Source: Paenibacillus spongiae (GTDB lineage Bacteria; Bacillota; Bacilli; Paenibacillales; Paenibacillaceae). Taken from it: 64,000 bases of DNA. The notes beneath the pieces are model-generated. The model did no database searches. It worked only from the letters and a program-made list of their open reading frames with translations, and was not told the origin of the DNA. Numbering within the stretch: the stretch's first letter is position 1; every line of letters begins with the position of its first letter. The DNA lies in NCBI RefSeq assembly GCF_024734895.1, contig NZ_CP091430.1, positions 6,156,501 through 6,220,500 on the forward strand. The letters are read 5' to 3'. The position numbers and the translations under genes were made by a program. Below are positions 16,721-24,822 of the stretch, in pieces.

Positions 16721-17500
16721 CTATTCGTAAATATGTTCAAAACGAAATAGCTGCTTTGCCCGCTCGCTAAGCGATTCATACGTTGTACGGGGGATCGCGA
16801 TCTTGGGCTCTGTATGGAACCAGGAGCGGAAATAAACCATCGCCAGGTTCGGACGGGCGGCATCGGACTGGTTCGGCGTGCCCCGATGCCACATGCGAAT
16901 GTCCCGGATCAACAACGATCCCGCAGGCATGATAACAGGCTCCGAATGCATCTGCTGCGCAAGCTTCTGAATATGTTCCGGCCGGTTCGCGTTCTCCGGA
17001 ATGAGATGCGTTCCGCCCGGCCAGATCTCTACCGGGCCGTTATCCGCTCTGAAATCGACCAGCGGAATGTTGAGCACGACGCCGGTTGTCGGAAGCGTGA
17101 CGGACGATTCCGGATACAGCGCTTTCATATCGGAATGAACGGCCTGATAATCGGAGCCTGGCAGCGGCGTATCCGACGCAAAATATTTGATCGCGCAGTC
17201 TTTGCCGAGCAGCTCCTCCATGATCGGCAGCGCGAAAGGATTCGTAACAATTTCCGGATCAATAAACGGCCCTTCGAACGGCAGGAACATCTGCGTCCGG
17301 TTCTTGCCCCTATTCGATTCCGTCTTGGCGATATGCGCTTCAAAGAGATTCATAAATACCGCATGAAGCCCGCTTACCTTCTCCTTCGAAAGCATGCCTT
17401 CCAGCACGACAAAACCATTAACGCGCACTTGATCGGCCGCTTCCCGGACCGTTTCCGGATTTAAGGTGCGGTTTGATATTTCTTCATGGCTGATTTTCAT
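16721..17500 (-). CDS. Phytanoyl-CoA dioxygenase (PhyH) family oxygenase, copy 1
   Basis: A 259-residue paralogue of the next gene, with the same N-terminus (MKISHEEISNRTLNPETV) and metal motif: H122-x-D124 in QAVHSDMK and H205 in MWHRGTPNQS, followed by Arg206. The loop NGPVEIWPGGTHLIPE is almost identical in both. GGAGGAGG lies upstream of the ATG at 17500. The two copies differ mainly in residues 58-75 and 128-142, near where substrate would enter, so they may act on successive or alternative substrates. It is the first gene after the LacI operator and cre box. Confidence 0.88.
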   Translation of the reverse strand: MKISHEEISNRTLNPETVREAADQVRVNGFVVLEGMLSKEKVSGLHAVFMNLFEAHIAKTESNRGKNRTQMFLPFEGPFIDPEIVTNPFALPIMEELLGKDCAIKYFASDTPLPGSDYQAVHSDMKALYPESSVTLPTTGVVLNIPLVDFRADNGPVEIWPGGTHLIPENANRPEHIQKLAQQMHSEPVIMPAGSLLIRDIRMWHRGTPNQSDAARPNLAMVYFRSWFHTEPKIAIPRTTYESLSERAKQLFRFEHIYE

Positions 17501-17689
17501 GTACGGGGGACCTCCTCCGTTATAGTAGACGTCATAATTCCCAAAACGTTTAGGATGCTCCTTAAGGCAAAAAGCAGCACTCTCTTCAATAAAAGTATAC
17601 AGGCTGCAGGCCAAGATGAAGCATGATTCCCGTCCCGGTTCTAGCCCGATTATTGCGGGTTTTCCCCGGACAGTCTATTAAAAATTGAA

Positions 17690-17703
17690 TGTAAGCGCTT
17701 TAA
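17690..17703 (+). promoter_or_regulatory. cre (CcpA) box upstream of the PhyH-ABC operon
   Basis: TGTAAGCGCTTTAA matches 13 of 14 positions of the cre consensus. It lies about 190 bases before the first PhyH start, in the 329-base gap after the LacI gene. The gap otherwise holds the LacI-type operator at 17776-17793 and no gene. Confidence 0.6.
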
Positions 17704-17775
17704 CCTGTGAACCAATACTTCCAAATCGGATATAACCGTTTGCTATACACTTTAATCTGCAGTTTTTTGCAATTG

Positions 17776-17793
17776 TTCCAAATCGTTTTGGAA
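17776..17793. promoter_or_regulatory. LacI-family operator, downstream copy
   Basis: TTCCAAATCGTTTTGGAA is an 18-base palindrome with one mismatched pair around a central CG, the hallmark of LacI-family sites. It agrees with the site at 18864-18881 except at three positions. Its place just after the LacI gene and before the PhyH genes suggests control of the structural genes. Confidence 0.65.
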
Positions 17794-17829
17794 AACGTGC
17801 GCAGTAACGGGCAATCCTGCGTCTGCCCG

Positions 17830-18846
17830 TTACGGATGTCGAGCCGTACTTTCTCTGACAACAAGCACATTCTCCAGCATGACCTTATGCCGCACCTGCC
17901 GCCCTTCCAACATATCGATCAACAATTGGGCAGCTTGATAGCCTAACTCGTACTTTTCCTGGCGGATGGTCGTCAGCTTGGGGGAACAATAGGCTGCAAG
18001 CGAGATGTCGTCATAGCCGATGAGCGAGATTGAATCAGGAATGGAGAGACCGGCGCGTTCAGCTGCCTGCATCGCTCCGAGCGCCATTAAGTCGCTCGAA
18101 CAAAATACGGCGGTAACGTCAGGATGCTTCTCGATGATTTCATTCATCGCAGCCTCTCCGCCCTCTTCGCTGAATCGTCCGTCCCAAACCAAGAGCGCAT
18201 CGTATGGAATTCCGGCCTCCTGCAGCGCTAACATGTATCCCGCCAATCGCTGGTGACTGACATCCGCCTCGTTGTAGCCGTTGATCATCGCAATTCGCCG
18301 ATGTCCGAGACGGATCAAATGCCTGATCGCTTCCCTCGCTCCGTTGATGTTATCCGTGGTGACGTGGCCGACCCAGTCTCCCGCAAGCGGGATATCGATC
18401 AATACGCAGGGGAATAGCGATTGAGTCAAGACCTCCTTCAAGTAAATATCGTTGATCTTCAATCCTTGAAGGATCGCCCCGTCGACGCTTCGCTCCCGGC
18501 ACAAATCCGAATATGTCTTCTTGGACTGCTTCTTCGGATTCGTACTGAACAGAATGATATCGTAGTCCAGCTCGCTGGCACGGTCATTGATGCCGCAGAG
18601 CACCTCGAACGGGAGCGAGTTTTTGCCGTTCGACGATTTGAGCTCCGACATGATGACGCCGATCGTTTTCGTTTTTTTCAGCACTAGGCTTTGCGCCTGA
18701 GCATTGGGCCGGTAGGACAGCTCATCGGCCAGCCTCTTGATCCGGTTTCTCGTCTTCTCGCTGACATCCGGGTAGCCGTTCAACGCACGCGACACTGTGG
18801 TAATGGAAACTCCAGCTGCCTTTGCAAGGTCTTTGATGGTTGTCAT
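17830..18846 (-). CDS. LacI-family transcriptional regulator
   Basis: A 338-residue repressor. Residues 2-50 are the LacI helix-turn-helix and hinge (TTIKDLAKAAGVSITTVSRALNG), followed by a periplasmic-binding-protein-like effector domain (TKTIGVIMSELKSSNGKNS; FPCVLIDIPLAGDWVGHVTTD). GGGGTAA before the ATG at 18846 sets the start; the frame up to 18912 is not used. It is transcribed ahead of the two oxygenases and the ABC genes, and matching operators flank it, one before its own start and one before the structural genes. The effector is presumably the imported compound or its product. Confidence 0.92.
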   Translation of the reverse strand: MTTIKDLAKAAGVSITTVSRALNGYPDVSEKTRNRIKRLADELSYRPNAQAQSLVLKKTKTIGVIMSELKSSNGKNSLPFEVLCGINDRASELDYDIILFSTNPKKQSKKTYSDLCRERSVDGAILQGLKINDIYLKEVLTQSLFPCVLIDIPLAGDWVGHVTTDNINGAREAIRHLIRLGHRRIAMINGYNEADVSHQRLAGYMLALQEAGIPYDALLVWDGRFSEEGGEAAMNEIIEKHPDVTAVFCSSDLMALGAMQAAERAGLSIPDSISLIGYDDISLAAYCSPKLTTIRQEKYELGYQAAQLLIDMLEGRQVRHKVMLENVLVVRESTARHP

Positions 18847-18863
18847 TCTAAGATTACCCCGTT

Positions 18864-18881
18864 TTCCGAAACGCTTTGGAA
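18864..18881. promoter_or_regulatory. LacI-family operator, upstream (autoregulatory) copy
   Basis: TTCCGAAACGCTTTGGAA is an 18-base palindrome centred on CG, 18 bases upstream of the LacI start, so it can block the regulator's own expression. It matches the site at 17776. Confidence 0.65.
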
Positions 18882-18920
18882 CATTGTTCCAGCTCATTAT
18901 AGCAACAGACATCCAATTTA

Positions 18921-18934
18921 TGCAAGCGCTTTAT
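18921..18934 (+). promoter_or_regulatory. Possible cre box upstream of lacI-type gene
   Basis: TGCAAGCGCTTTAT resembles a cre site (11 of 14 positions) and shares the AAGCGCTTTA core with the box at 17690. It lies 75 bases before the regulator start. Confidence 0.45.
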
Positions 18935-19002
18935 TTTTGAAAAATAGGTCAATTCCATCGTTTCAGAACGTACACAAATTCCCTATTCGTGCTCGGAAAT
19001 AG

Positions 19003-19028
19003 AAAACCGCCCCCTATTCGGAGGCGGC
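19003..19028 (-). terminator. GC-rich terminator between IS remnant and LacI region
   Basis: CCGCCTCC pairs with GGGGGCGG around GAATA on the minus strand and is followed by TTTTCTATTT. It would end transcription of rocD-rocF after the transposase remnant. Confidence 0.65.
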
Positions 19029-19043
19029 GAAAAAAAGGACTGC

Positions 19044-19281
19044 TCAACAAATAGGCAGGCCAAGAAACCGTTTAATGAAGAGATCGCCAATGACCCGTTC
19101 TTCCATTTCACGATCAGACAGGTCGTAGTACCGCTGTACGATATGCAGTTTGAACTTCAAGGAGGGAGCATAAGGTCGGGGCCCCCTTGAAGAATACAAA
19201 TGGGCACAGATACGGTCTGTGAAACCAAAGTCAATGAGTTTGTCTATCTGGGCGAAACGTTGATTGTTCAGATATTCCGCT
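19044..19281 (-). pseudogene. N-terminal remnant of an IS transposase (IS1182-like)
   Basis: Directly after the arginase stop the minus strand reads EYLNNQRFAQIDKLIDFGF and continues to KFKLHIVQRYYDLSDREMEE and IGDLFIKRFLGLPIC before a stop at 19044-19046. This is the characteristic N-terminus of transposases of the IS1182/IS5-like DDE type (YYDLSDREMEERV). Nothing of the catalytic domain remains, and no inverted repeats are obvious. The remnant of about 78 codons lacks its own start and marks an old insertion next to rocF. Confidence 0.7.
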
Positions 19282-19282
19282 C

Positions 19283-20197
19283 TTACATGATTTTCTCGCC
19301 CATCAGCGAGGCAATCAGCTCGACCGCCGCCTTCGCCGTCTGGTTCTGGATATCGAGCGTCGGATTCACCTCGACGAACTCCGCGCTTGTCACGATGCCC
19401 GCATCGGCAAGCAGCTCCATGGCAAGCAAGCTTTCGCGGAGCGTAATTCCCGCCGGAACGGGAGTGCCTACTCCCGGCGCATCCTTCGGATCGACGCCGT
19501 CCAGATCCAAGCTCAAATGGACGCCGTCCGTGCCTTTGGATACGAAATCGATCGCCCGTTCCGTTACGGCCGATATGCCCAAGCGGTCGACTTCATGCAT
19601 GGTGAAAACCGTTACGCCCAACCGCTTCAAAAAAACCCGTTCGCCGGGATCCAGAGATCGCGCGCCGATGATTACGACATGCTCGGGCTTCACCTTCGGG
19701 CGATCTCCCCCGATACCGGTCAGCAGCGGATGCCCGTAGCCCATGGCCACGGCCAGCGCCATCCCGTGAATGTTGCCGGATGGCGACGTTTCCGCCGTAT
19801 TGACGTCGCCGTGGGAGTCGTACCAGATGACGCCGACATTCGTCTTATGCCTTCGCAGCCCTGCCAGCGTCCCGATTGCGATGCTGTGATCGCCGCCGAG
19901 CACGAGCGGAAACCGCCCTCTCCCAGCGATGCCTGCAACCGCTTCGCATAATTCCTCATTCACGCGAACGATCTCGTACAAATACTTCAAATTCGATTCC
20001 GGCACGTCCGAATGATGCTTCGCCCTTCTGACGACCAGATCGCCTTCATCGGCTACGACAAATCCGAGCTGCTCAAGCCGCTGTTCCACGCCCGCGCATC
20101 GGATGCTGCTCGGCCCCATATCGACGCCGCGCCGGTCGGCGCCGAGATCCATCGGCACCCCGATCAGCGACAACTCTTTATTTTCCCGTTCCTTCAT
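19283..20197 (-). CDS. rocF: Arginase
   Basis: Splits L-arginine into ornithine and urea, a manganese enzyme of the cytoplasm. The 304-residue protein has the three metal signatures: GGDHS (101-105), DSHGD (127-131, Ser where Ala is usual) and SLDLDGVDP (229-237). GGGAGG precedes the ATG at 20197. It follows rocD by 74 bases, so ornithine made here is used by the neighbouring aminotransferase. By eye the pair is richer in G+C than its surroundings, and the 3' end abuts a transposase remnant, both hints of acquisition or rearrangement. The C-terminus appears complete. Confidence 0.93.
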   Translation of the reverse strand: MKERENKELSLIGVPMDLGADRRGVDMGPSSIRCAGVEQRLEQLGFVVADEGDLVVRRAKHHSDVPESNLKYLYEIVRVNEELCEAVAGIAGRGRFPLVLGGDHSIAIGTLAGLRRHKTNVGVIWYDSHGDVNTAETSPSGNIHGMALAVAMGYGHPLLTGIGGDRPKVKPEHVVIIGARSLDPGERVFLKRLGVTVFTMHEVDRLGISAVTERAIDFVSKGTDGVHLSLDLDGVDPKDAPGVGTPVPAGITLRESLLAMELLADAGIVTSAEFVEVNPTLDIQNQTAKAAVELIASLMGEKIM

Positions 20198-20271
20198 AGC
20201 GGCAGCCTCCCGTCAGTCTTATCATCTGTCTGCGAACCGCCTCAAGATCCTTTTTACATTCCCCCGTTCCT

Positions 20272-21465
20272 CTATCCGGTCAACACGCACTCAAGCCTTT
20301 CAAGCGCCCAATCGAGCTGTTCTTTCGTTACCGTCAGCGGCGGCGCGAGACGAATCGTATTTTCGTGCGTTTCCTTGCACAATAGACCGGCTTCCATCAG
20401 CCGCTCGCAATAAGGCCGCGCCCTGTCATGCAGCTCGATGCCGATGAACAATCCTTTACCGCGAATTTCGCGGATAAGCGGACTTTGCAGCCGCTCGAGC
20501 GCCTCCTTCATGTATGAGCCAAGCGAGAGCGAGCGTTCGGCTAGTCCCTCCTCCTCCAGCACGCGCAATGCCGCCGACGCCACCGCGCAAGCAAGCGGAT
20601 TGCCGCCGAACGTAGAGCCGTGCGAGCCGGGCTCGAACACGCCGAGCACTCCAGCGTCCGCAGCTACGGCTGACACCGGATATACGCCGCCGCCGAGCGC
20701 CTTCCCCAAAATATAAACGTCGGGAACGACATCCTCCCAGTCGCTGCAAAATATCCGGCCCGTCCGGCCGAAGCCCGTCTGGATTTCATCAGCCATCAGC
20801 AGGACATTGCTGCGCTTGCAAATCGCCGCGGCTTCCCGCAAATACCCGTCCGGCGGCACGACGATCCCCGCCTCCCCCTGAATCGGCTCAACGAGAAACG
20901 CCGCCGTCGCCGGCGTGATCGCTTCCTCCAGCGCGCGCACATCGCCGTAGGGGACCGTCTTGAACCCCGGCGTGAACGGCCCGAAGCCTCTTTTATACGC
21001 TTCCTCGGACGAGAACGACGTAATGGTTACCGTTCTCCCGTGAAAATTCCCCTCACAGACGATGATTTCCGCTTGCCCGTCGGGGATTTTTTTGATATCG
21101 TACGCCCATCGTCTGGCCGCCTTGACCGCCGTCTCCACCGCTTCCGCTCCCGTATTCATCGGAACGAACATGTTCTTCGACGTTAGCCGCGCCAACTGCT
21201 CATACAGCTCGGCGAGCGGTTCATTGTGAAAAGCCCGAGACGTCAATGTCACCTTATCCGCCTGTTCTTTAAGCGACGACACGATCGCCGGATGCCGGTG
21301 TCCGAAATTCAGCGCGGAATAGCTGCTGAGCATGTCCATGTACCGGCTCCCTTCGGGATCCTCCACCCAAACCCCTTCGGCCCGGGAAATGACGATCGGC
21401 AGCGGGTTATAATTTCTTGCGCCGAGCGCTAACGTCAGATCGATAATTTGCCGCGATTTTGTCAT
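20272..21465 (-). CDS. rocD: Ornithine aminotransferase
   Basis: A PLP-dependent enzyme that converts ornithine and 2-oxoglutarate to glutamate semialdehyde and glutamate. The 397-residue class III aminotransferase has the PLP lysine K255 in ILGKALGGG, the PLP-binding Asp226 in [15 protein letters not shown] and the phosphate loop [21 protein letters not shown] before the ATG at 21465 sets the start; the frame open to 21600 crosses the promoter and cre box. With rocF it forms the arginine-to-glutamate route. Confidence 0.93.
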   Translation of the reverse strand: MTKSRQIIDLTLALGARNYNPLPIVISRAEGVWVEDPEGSRYMDMLSSYSALNFGHRHPAIVSSLKEQADKVTLTSRAFHNEPLAELYEQLARLTSKNMFVPMNTGAEAVETAVKAARRWAYDIKKIPDGQAEIIVCEGNFHGRTVTITSFSSEEAYKRGFGPFTPGFKTVPYGDVRALEEAITPATAAFLVEPIQGEAGIVVPPDGYLREAAAICKRSNVLLMADEIQTGFGRTGRIFCSDWEDVVPDVYILGKALGGGVYPVSAVAADAGVLGVFEPGSHGSTFGGNPLACAVASAALRVLEEEGLAERSLSLGSYMKEALERLQSPLIREIRGKGLFIGIELHDRARPYCERLMEAGLLCKETHENTIRLAPPLTVTKEQLDWALERLECVLTG

Positions 21466-21532
21466 GCGATCACCCTCCTCTTCAAAGTAAAGCTGAAAGG
21501 ATCGTCTTCTGCCAACATCGAAACAACCAATT

Positions 21533-21546
21533 TGAAAACGTTTTCT
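21533..21546 (-). promoter_or_regulatory. cre (CcpA) box upstream of rocD
   Basis: AGAAAACGTTTTCA (minus strand) is close to the ideal cre palindrome, 13 of 14 positions, 68-81 bases before the rocD start. It implies repression of arginine catabolism when preferred sugars are present. Confidence 0.7.
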
Positions 21547-21659
21547 ATAGCGTGTTGCTTTCATTATATTCACGTAAAGCGGCGAACGATACGGGGACAT
21601 TCTTACAATCCGTCATAAGATTGGGGGGTCCGATCAAGAACAGATTCCATTAGCCAGCC

Positions 21660-21705
21660 AAAAAAAGAACCGCCCTCCGTTTTGCGCTTTCGCAAAACGG
21701 AGGGC
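21660..21705 (-). terminator. Strong terminator after the spo0M transcript
   Basis: A 15-base perfect stem (GCCCTCCGTTTTGCG paired with its complement) around a 4-base loop is followed on the minus strand by GGTTCTTTTTTT. It lies just beyond the decayed gene at 21732-22102. Confidence 0.9.
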
Positions 21706-21731
21706 AATTAACAGGTATGCTTTATCGTTTT

Positions 21732-22102
21732 TCATAAAAACAAAGCTTTACATTTCTGGTTAAACCGCTTTCGCTCCATCAGATTCGCCGCGAATTCCCC
21801 CATGTTCCCACCGCCTGTAAGCTGAATGCCAGCACCGGCTTGACCGGAATACACATGCTCCGTAACGGTGCTTTGCTCCGCGACGGCGAGCCATTCCGCC
21901 CAACCATTCGGCTTCTGATTCGTGCCGTTTCAAATGAACCGTTCGCGGTAAGCGAAGGCGGCCCGGCAATGGCCTTCTCAAGAGTTTGGGCGATTTGCTT
22001 CGTTCTTGGGTACGCGCTTTCCGTATAGTCATGAAGCCTGCCGCTAACCGGCCCTCCTGAAGGCTCATGCCGTTTCACGTAATCGACGAAACCCTGATTC
22101 AT
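21732..22102 (-). pseudogene. Frameshifted remnant of an unidentified gene
   Basis: The minus strand reads MNQGFVDYVKRHEPSGGPVS, then LHDYTESAYPRTKQIAQTLE and KAIAG in one frame. It then shifts to another frame reading AFAYRERFI, a TGA, NGTNQKPNGWAEWLAVAEQ, TEHVYSGQAGAGIQLTGGG and NMGEFAANLMERKRFNQKC before a stop at 21732. Both halves look like real coding sequence, so this is one gene of about 120 codons broken by a frameshift and a nonsense change. It starts 25 bases after spo0M and ends before the shared terminator. I cannot assign a family. Confidence 0.55.
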
Positions 22103-22127
22103 AATACGAGTCCGGTTTCAACCTGCG

Positions 22128-22907
22128 TTACGCATATCTCCGGATCGTATCGGCCAGTTGGCCGGCAATGAAGCTCGCTCCGGAAGCAAGCTGATTGCGG
22201 TCGAACCGCAACCTTACAAAACGCTCATCCGTATCAAGCGCTTCGGAGAAGAAGCCGGCCAATCCCCGCGCCTTGCGGTCAATCTGCAGCAGCAGGTCGA
22301 CGCCGTTCTCATCCGGGTAGAAGACGATTTCCAATTCGTCCAGCTGCCCGCGGAACTGCGAAGCAGGAATGAATTCGAATTCTTGAACGAAAGGCAATCC
22401 ATACGTCCGGCCATAATTCGGCGCGTATTCGCAATCCACCTTGCGGAGCCGGAAACCGAGCTGACTGACCGCGTCCAGAATAACCGCGGAATGCGGGTGC
22501 GGCCTTACTTCAAGCCGGTCCTGATCCTTCGGATCAACCGTTTCATTAATATCGAGCCCGGTTTGAATCCAGACCGGCGTCCTTCCCATCGTTACCGGCG
22601 TATTCGCCGGAAGCTGGAATGAGACCGGGAATTCATAGACCTGCTCTGCCTTTACGGTAAACTTCCCGGCCAGCAGAAATTTGGAAACGGCTGCTTCCAC
22701 TTCCCTCTTCGTATCGTTCTGCTCTCTCAAATAACGCGTCATGATGAAGGCATAGACATCGTTAACCTCCTGATCCACGCGTCCGCCCTCAATGCGGATG
22801 ATACCGCTGATCATATCCCCCGCTTTCACGACATCTTGATGGAGCATGAGATCGACTTTCGCCGCGCCGATCCCGACGCTCGCAAGCATTCGTTTGAACA
22901 TGGACAT
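22128..22907 (-). CDS. spo0M: Sporulation-control protein Spo0M
   Basis: A 259-residue arrestin-fold protein that influences early sporulation in Bacillus. It opens MSMFKRMLASVGIGAAKVDL with the family's LMLHQDVVKAGDMISG and RIEGGRVDQEVNDVYAFIMT. Later come VWIQTGLDINETVDPKDQD and the family-typical FEVRPHP-like LEVRPHPHSAVILDAV. GGAGGAGAG precedes the start at 22907. The length fits the Bacillus protein. A small decayed gene follows in the same transcript. Confidence 0.9.
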   Translation of the reverse strand: MSMFKRMLASVGIGAAKVDLMLHQDVVKAGDMISGIIRIEGGRVDQEVNDVYAFIMTRYLREQNDTKREVEAAVSKFLLAGKFTVKAEQVYEFPVSFQLPANTPVTMGRTPVWIQTGLDINETVDPKDQDRLEVRPHPHSAVILDAVSQLGFRLRKVDCEYAPNYGRTYGLPFVQEFEFIPASQFRGQLDELEIVFYPDENGVDLLLQIDRKARGLAGFFSEALDTDERFVRLRFDRNQLASGASFIAGQLADTIRRYA

Positions 22908-23145
22908 TACTGACTCTCCTCCTCATTACGTACATATTCACTGATACGATGAGGTAATACAAGAGGTTTCGTTCGTTGGCGGCAGAACTTTTCAAGCTGA
23001 TCGAATTTTATAAAAATGTCACGGCTCCGAATTAAATACTACATATTGTAATGTATAATAATAGCAACGTTTATCATGTGTAGGTACAAGCTGTCGACGC
23101 GGATATGAACGGCTTAACGAAACTGTAAATTGGGAGATGATTACG

Positions 23146-23829
23146 ATGAATACCCGCAAGGAGGATCTGTCCCGCCGCCATATGATCGTTGGAACAGTGG
23201 CCATAATTTTCGTATGGTTTTTTTGGATCAGCCGGCCTGAGTGGTCATGGGACATGCGTCTTTGGAAAGCTTTTGGCGATGCGGCGCTGCTGCTGTTATT
23301 TATTACCCTTGCCATGGGACCGTTAGCACGATTATGGCCTGCCTCGGCGAAGCTCTTGTTGTTTAGGGGCAACATGGGCATTTGGTTTGCGATTATGTCC
23401 CTCATTCACGGCTATCTGGTATGGAATGGATGGGCGAGGTGGGACCTTTCACGCTTCTTCGGGTATGAATTCATTCCTCAGCTTGGACGCGCCGCCCGGA
23501 TGGAGCCCGGGTTCGGTCTTGCGAATTTAATCGGTGTCGCAGCCCTCTTCTGGGCGATTATTCTATTGGCTACTTCGACTGAGCGGGCGTTGAAATATTT
23601 GGGAGCGTCTTGGAAATGGCTGCATTACGGCGCATACACCATATTTTATTTGAGCACGATTCATACGGCATACTTTCTCTACATCCACTATACGTTATCG
23701 TTTCACAAGAATGTGCCGCCTCCGAATTGGTTCCGGCTGCCTTTTCTGCTGCTTGCAGCAGTCGTCTTGTTGTTGCAGCTGCTTGCGTTCGTCAAGACGG
23801 TAAAGAAGAAGAAGCTGAAGACTCGATAA
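23146..23829 (+). CDS. Ferric reductase-like transmembrane heme protein (MsrQ/YedZ-like)
   Basis: A 227-residue integral membrane protein with about six helices. Conserved His residues sit in SLIHGYLVW, WLHYGAYTIFYLSTIH and near TAYFLYIHY, as expected for heme ligation in the ferric-reductase-like domain used by MsrQ. Family members move electrons from the membrane to a partner oxidoreductase, but no MsrP-like partner gene lies nearby. The ATG at 23146 with GGGAGATGA upstream is preferred to 23137. A TATAAT at 23054-23059 may be its -10 box. It ends in KTVKKKKLKTR on the cytoplasmic side. Confidence 0.75.
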   Translation: MNTRKEDLSRRHMIVGTVAIIFVWFFWISRPEWSWDMRLWKAFGDAALLLLFITLAMGPLARLWPASAKLLLFRGNMGIWFAIMSLIHGYLVWNGWARWDLSRFFGYEFIPQLGRAARMEPGFGLANLIGVAALFWAIILLATSTERALKYLGASWKWLHYGAYTIFYLSTIHTAYFLYIHYTLSFHKNVPPPNWFRLPFLLLAAVVLLLQLLAFVKTVKKKKLKTR

Positions 23830-23860
23830 CAGAGGCAAACTGCCGTCTGAAAATAAAAAG

Positions 23861-23899
23861 AAGAAGCGCCGAAGAACACGCGGTTCTTAGACGCTTCTT
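23861..23899. terminator. Bidirectional terminator between convergent genes
   Basis: AAGAAGCG pairs with CGCTTCTT, with an inner GAAGAAC/GTTCTT stem. The A-rich flank upstream gives a T-tract for minus-strand transcripts. It overlaps the last codons of the EamA gene. Confidence 0.6.
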
Positions 23900-24822
23900 T
23901 GGTTGGTCTTGGATAATTTCCGGGTTGGTTTACCCGAAATATTCACAATAATGACGCCGGCCAGAATAACAAACCCTCCGGTAATATGAGCGAATAACAG
24001 CTTCTCCCCAAGCACGGCCACTCCGGCGATAACCGTAATGAACGTGGCCAAGTTCACGAATACGCTCATTTTGGAGGCTTCCATATACGTCAGCGCGTAA
24101 TTGGTTAATAACGAGGTGACAAGCGAGCTGAGTAGGCCAAGATACAGAAGCGACGCGATAAATAATGGATCGGTGAATGGCGTGAAGAATGACGGCAGCG
24201 TCCCTTCTGCCGCATGCCGTACGACTGCCAGGCCGTTGAACACGACAAAGCTGACGCCCATGATGAAGAATGTCATGTCCGCAGCGTTATATCGCTGAGC
24301 CAGCTTGCGGCCAAGCACATTATAGACGGCGAACGAGAGCGACGATAACAGGATGAGCAAGGCTCCATTCAAGTTGGCTGCGTTCATGTGAATGCCCTTC
24401 ATGGCGAACATATAGATGACGCCCGCGACGGAGAGCGCAATCCCTATTTTTTGCTTGAAGGTAGATGCCTCCTTGATCCAATACGACGCGAGCAGCATCG
24501 TCATTAACGGAATGGTGGCTTGTATGATCCCAGCTTCCGAGGACGGAATATACAATAATCCGAACGTTTGCAGCGCGAAGTACAAGGTCGGAAAGAAGAC
24601 AGCCAGCGGCAGCAGGGCGAGCATGTCCTTCCCCGAAAGCCGCAGCTTGGACCGTCTGATGAGGACAACCGCGGCTGCGGCGGCAAAGGATAACGTGAAC
24701 CGATGGGCCAGCAAGTCGAACGGATGCGCGGAGATCAGTGCAAGCTTCACGAAAATAAGAGAAAAGCCGATGATGATCGCATACAAGGATGCGGCAGCAT
24801 AGGCTTTGTTCATGTTACTCAT
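23887..24822 (-). CDS. EamA/DMT-superfamily transporter
   Basis: A 311-residue ten-helix membrane carrier made of two EamA repeats (about residues 8-140 and 155-295). Typical segments are HPFDLLAHRFTLSFAAAAAV, SSEAGIIQATIPLMTMLLAS and SSLVTSLLTNYALTYMEASK. Relatives export amino acids, thiols or other metabolites. The start overlaps the ABC permease stop by four bases (ATGA), so it is the last gene of the LysR-ATPase-permease operon. Export of a by-product of the imported compound is a reasonable guess. Confidence 0.88.
   Translation of the reverse strand: MSNMNKAYAAASLYAIIIGFSLIFVKLALISAHPFDLLAHRFTLSFAAAAAVVLIRRSKLRLSGKDMLALLPLAVFFPTLYFALQTFGLLYIPSSEAGIIQATIPLMTMLLASYWIKEASTFKQKIGIALSVAGVIYMFAMKGIHMNAANLNGALLILLSSLSFAVYNVLGRKLAQRYNAADMTFFIMGVSFVVFNGLAVVRHAAEGTLPSFFTPFTDPLFIASLLYLGLLSSLVTSLLTNYALTYMEASKMSVFVNLATFITVIAGVAVLGEKLLFAHITGGFVILAGVIIVNISGKPTRKLSKTNQRSV

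Noticed and set aside
20012-20749. Several long frames opposite rocF and rocD
   Set aside because: Explained by the high G+C content of the rocDF genes, which removes stop codons in other frames.
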